Position numbers and translations under genes: made by a program
The notes under the pieces: model-generated
What the model saw: the letters and a program-made list of their open reading frames with translations, nothing else
Databases searched by the model: none
Told to the model about the DNA's origin: nothing
DNA from: a virus
DNA length: 27,992 bases
Strand: one strand, 5' to 3'
Virus record (IMG/VR): IMGVR_UViG_3300001533_002285
Coordinates: 1-27,992 of that record
In this document: in pieces, positions 26,777 through 27,992 of the stretch
How the letters are laid out: each line of letters opens with the position of its first letter
Numbering within the stretch: the first letter of the stretch is position 1

Positions 26777-27253
26777 ATGAATACATTATTAAATTTTATA
26801 GAATATTTTGATGATATGATATATGAAGGAAAAAAACAAGATTTGGCTGGTATATTATTAATAGTGGATAATAAAATATTATTAGTAAAGCCTTTAAAAT
26901 TTAAAGATAAAAAAAATAAATGGTCAATACCAAAAGGAAAAGTTGAAAAAGGAATAAGTGAAATAGAAACATCTATTTTAGAATTAAGAGAAGAAACTGG
27001 AATTTTATTAAATAAAAATATTAAAATAGATAAAGTAGGTAAATTAAAATATAAAAAATCTGGAAAAATAAAAAATTTAACATATTTTAAAATTAAAGAA
27101 AATAAGAACAATTTAAATGTTGAATTTAAAGGGGATGTTATAAAAAGAAAATATTATAATAATAATGAAATTTATAAAGCTAAATTATTTAGTTTTAAAG
27201 AAGCAAAAGAAAAAATAGAATTTGGTCAATTAAAATTAATAAATGAATTATGA
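26777..27253 (+). CDS. Nudix hydrolase, divergent
   Basis: 158 residues. LAGILLIVDNKILLVKPLKF and NKWSIPKGKVEKG lead into the Nudix box, which ends LELREETGI. The metal-binding glutamates E69, E72 and E73 and G75 are kept. However, the box glutamate after the PKGKVEKG segment is I60, and the arginine before E69 is L68, so the box is degenerate and activity may be altered. Nudix enzymes hydrolyse nucleoside diphosphate derivatives (dNTPs, NAD, RNA caps). The N-terminal 25 residues (MNTLLNFIEYFDDMIYEGKK) precede the fold and look like an added leader. Its stop overlaps the next start (ATGA), so the two are translated together. Confidence 0.88.
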   Translation: MNTLLNFIEYFDDMIYEGKKQDLAGILLIVDNKILLVKPLKFKDKKNKWSIPKGKVEKGISEIETSILELREETGILLNKNIKIDKVGKLKYKKSGKIKNLTYFKIKENKNNLNVEFKGDVIKRKYYNNNEIYKAKLFSFKEAKEKIEFGQLKLINEL

Positions 27254-27936
27254 TTACAAAATATAAATTATTTGAAAATAATAAATTAAATAATCCATGG
27301 TCGGATCACTATATTAAAAAATATCCGTTATTAAAAAAGGTTTATGAAAAATTAGATATTGTTTATGAAGAAGGAAAACATTGGGTTATTCTACATCATT
27401 TTGGATCAAAAGATGCTTATAAACCAAATATAAATTGTAAAGAAAAATTAAAAATAGAAATAGAAAAATTAGATTTAGAATATATTGAGAATAAAATAAA
27501 AAAATTGGCAGATTCTAATAAATTAGATTTTTCATTAATTAAAAAATTTTTAAATTATCCTAAATTTGATTTAGATTTATATCATTTAAATTTATTATCA
27601 AAAATATTGGGATATAAATATTTTGAAGATTATTGTAAAGAAATATATAAAGAAAATAAAGAAAATTTATATGGTGAATTAAATCCTGATTTTTATGGTT
27701 CTGGATTTTTAACAAAAGGAGATAGAATACAATTACCATATAATGTAATAATGTTTTATATTGATTTAAAAGATAAAGAAAAAATATTTATAAATAAAGC
27801 ATATTACAAAATAAAATATCCATTAGAAAAAATATATCCAACTTTTGTAAACCCTTATAATATTAATTTTTTAAATTTATCTGATTTAATTAGAAAAATT
27901 AAAAATTATGGATTTGATGGTAATATAGTCAATTAA
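27250..27936 (+). CDS. Hypothetical protein, 228 aa
   Basis: Not recognised. It starts MITKYKLFENNKLNNPWSDH, again with a short F/E leader. The middle has KHWVILHHFGSKDAYKPNIN and LYGELNPDFYGSGFLTKGDR, suggestive of a compact enzyme fold. The end reads SDLIRKIKNYGFDGNIVN; a GFDG-I-V ending is reminiscent of ADP-ribosyltransferase-like domains in phage polyvalent proteins, but the N-terminal motifs of that fold were not identified, so this is a weak suggestion. Coupled by four-base overlap to the Nudix gene. Confidence 0.65.
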   Translation: MITKYKLFENNKLNNPWSDHYIKKYPLLKKVYEKLDIVYEEGKHWVILHHFGSKDAYKPNINCKEKLKIEIEKLDLEYIENKIKKLADSNKLDFSLIKKFLNYPKFDLDLYHLNLLSKILGYKYFEDYCKEIYKENKENLYGELNPDFYGSGFLTKGDRIQLPYNVIMFYIDLKDKEKIFINKAYYKIKYPLEKIYPTFVNPYNINFLNLSDLIRKIKNYGFDGNIVN

Positions 27937-27992
27937 AATCATATATTTTACACCATTTAATATAAAATGATATATTTTTAATAATTTTAAAT

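Noticed and set aside
26767-27111. 114-codon minus-strand ORF
   Set aside because: Antisense to the Nudix gene, whose fold and box are recognisable; no start signals.

Overview
The window looks like part of a large, very AT-rich (by eye about one fifth G+C) phage genome, or a phage-like element, from a host in the phylum Bacteroidota. Two things point to that host. About twenty intergenic sites match the Bacteroidota housekeeping promoter TTTG-N19/20/21-TAnnTTTG. Several genes also have Bacteroidota-like sequences: a short RpoD-type sigma factor, ClpS and ClpC. The phage reading is an inference. It rests on many small unknown genes, two free-standing homing endonucleases, an RNA ligase, a DUF4406 protein, a SprT-like protease, a DUF2779 nuclease and a phage-sized sigma factor. 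No capsid, tail, terminase or polymerase gene lies in the window.

Left arm (1-17224). All genes are on the + strand, mostly short and in one- to three-gene units, each with its own host-type promoter and often a hairpin terminator. Recognisable products are MORN-like repeat proteins, a PD-(D/E)XK plus DEDD nuclease with four FeS-type cysteines, an HU-like protein with an acidic tail, a DUF4406 protein, an EDxHD homing endonuclease, deoxyribose-phosphate aldolase, an S3-like KH protein, a sigma factor and a SprT-like protease. This arm also carries decayed material: two headless ORFs behind a 79-bp perfect repeat, an amber-interrupted paralogue, a stranded C-terminal fragment and two probable frameshifts.

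Four intergenic sites hold a repeated element read from the minus strand. Each has its own minus-strand promoter, a stem-loop whose variable pair is A-U or G-U only in minus-strand RNA, a nearly invariant 14-base single-stranded segment, and an AU hairpin. I read these as a family of small RNAs and regard them as the most interesting signal here.

Centre (17225-17830). About 600 bases have no gene but a visibly higher G+C content, a + strand promoter, possible long-range pairings and a run of eight G. It may encode a long structured RNA.

Right arm (17831-27992). A tight four-gene minus-strand operon (19608 back to 17831) ends in a DUF2227-like membrane protein. The + strand then carries ClpS, a YkuK-type RNase H-fold protein, a metallophosphoesterase next to an RNA ligase, a ClpC-type unfoldase lacking its N-domain, a Nudix protein and unknowns. 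An antisense LAGLIDADG endonuclease sits in the middle. Host-type promoters are nearly absent here, which suggests different transcriptional control from the left arm. ClpS with ClpC suggests control of host or phage protein turnover. The phosphoesterase with the ligase suggests RNA end repair.
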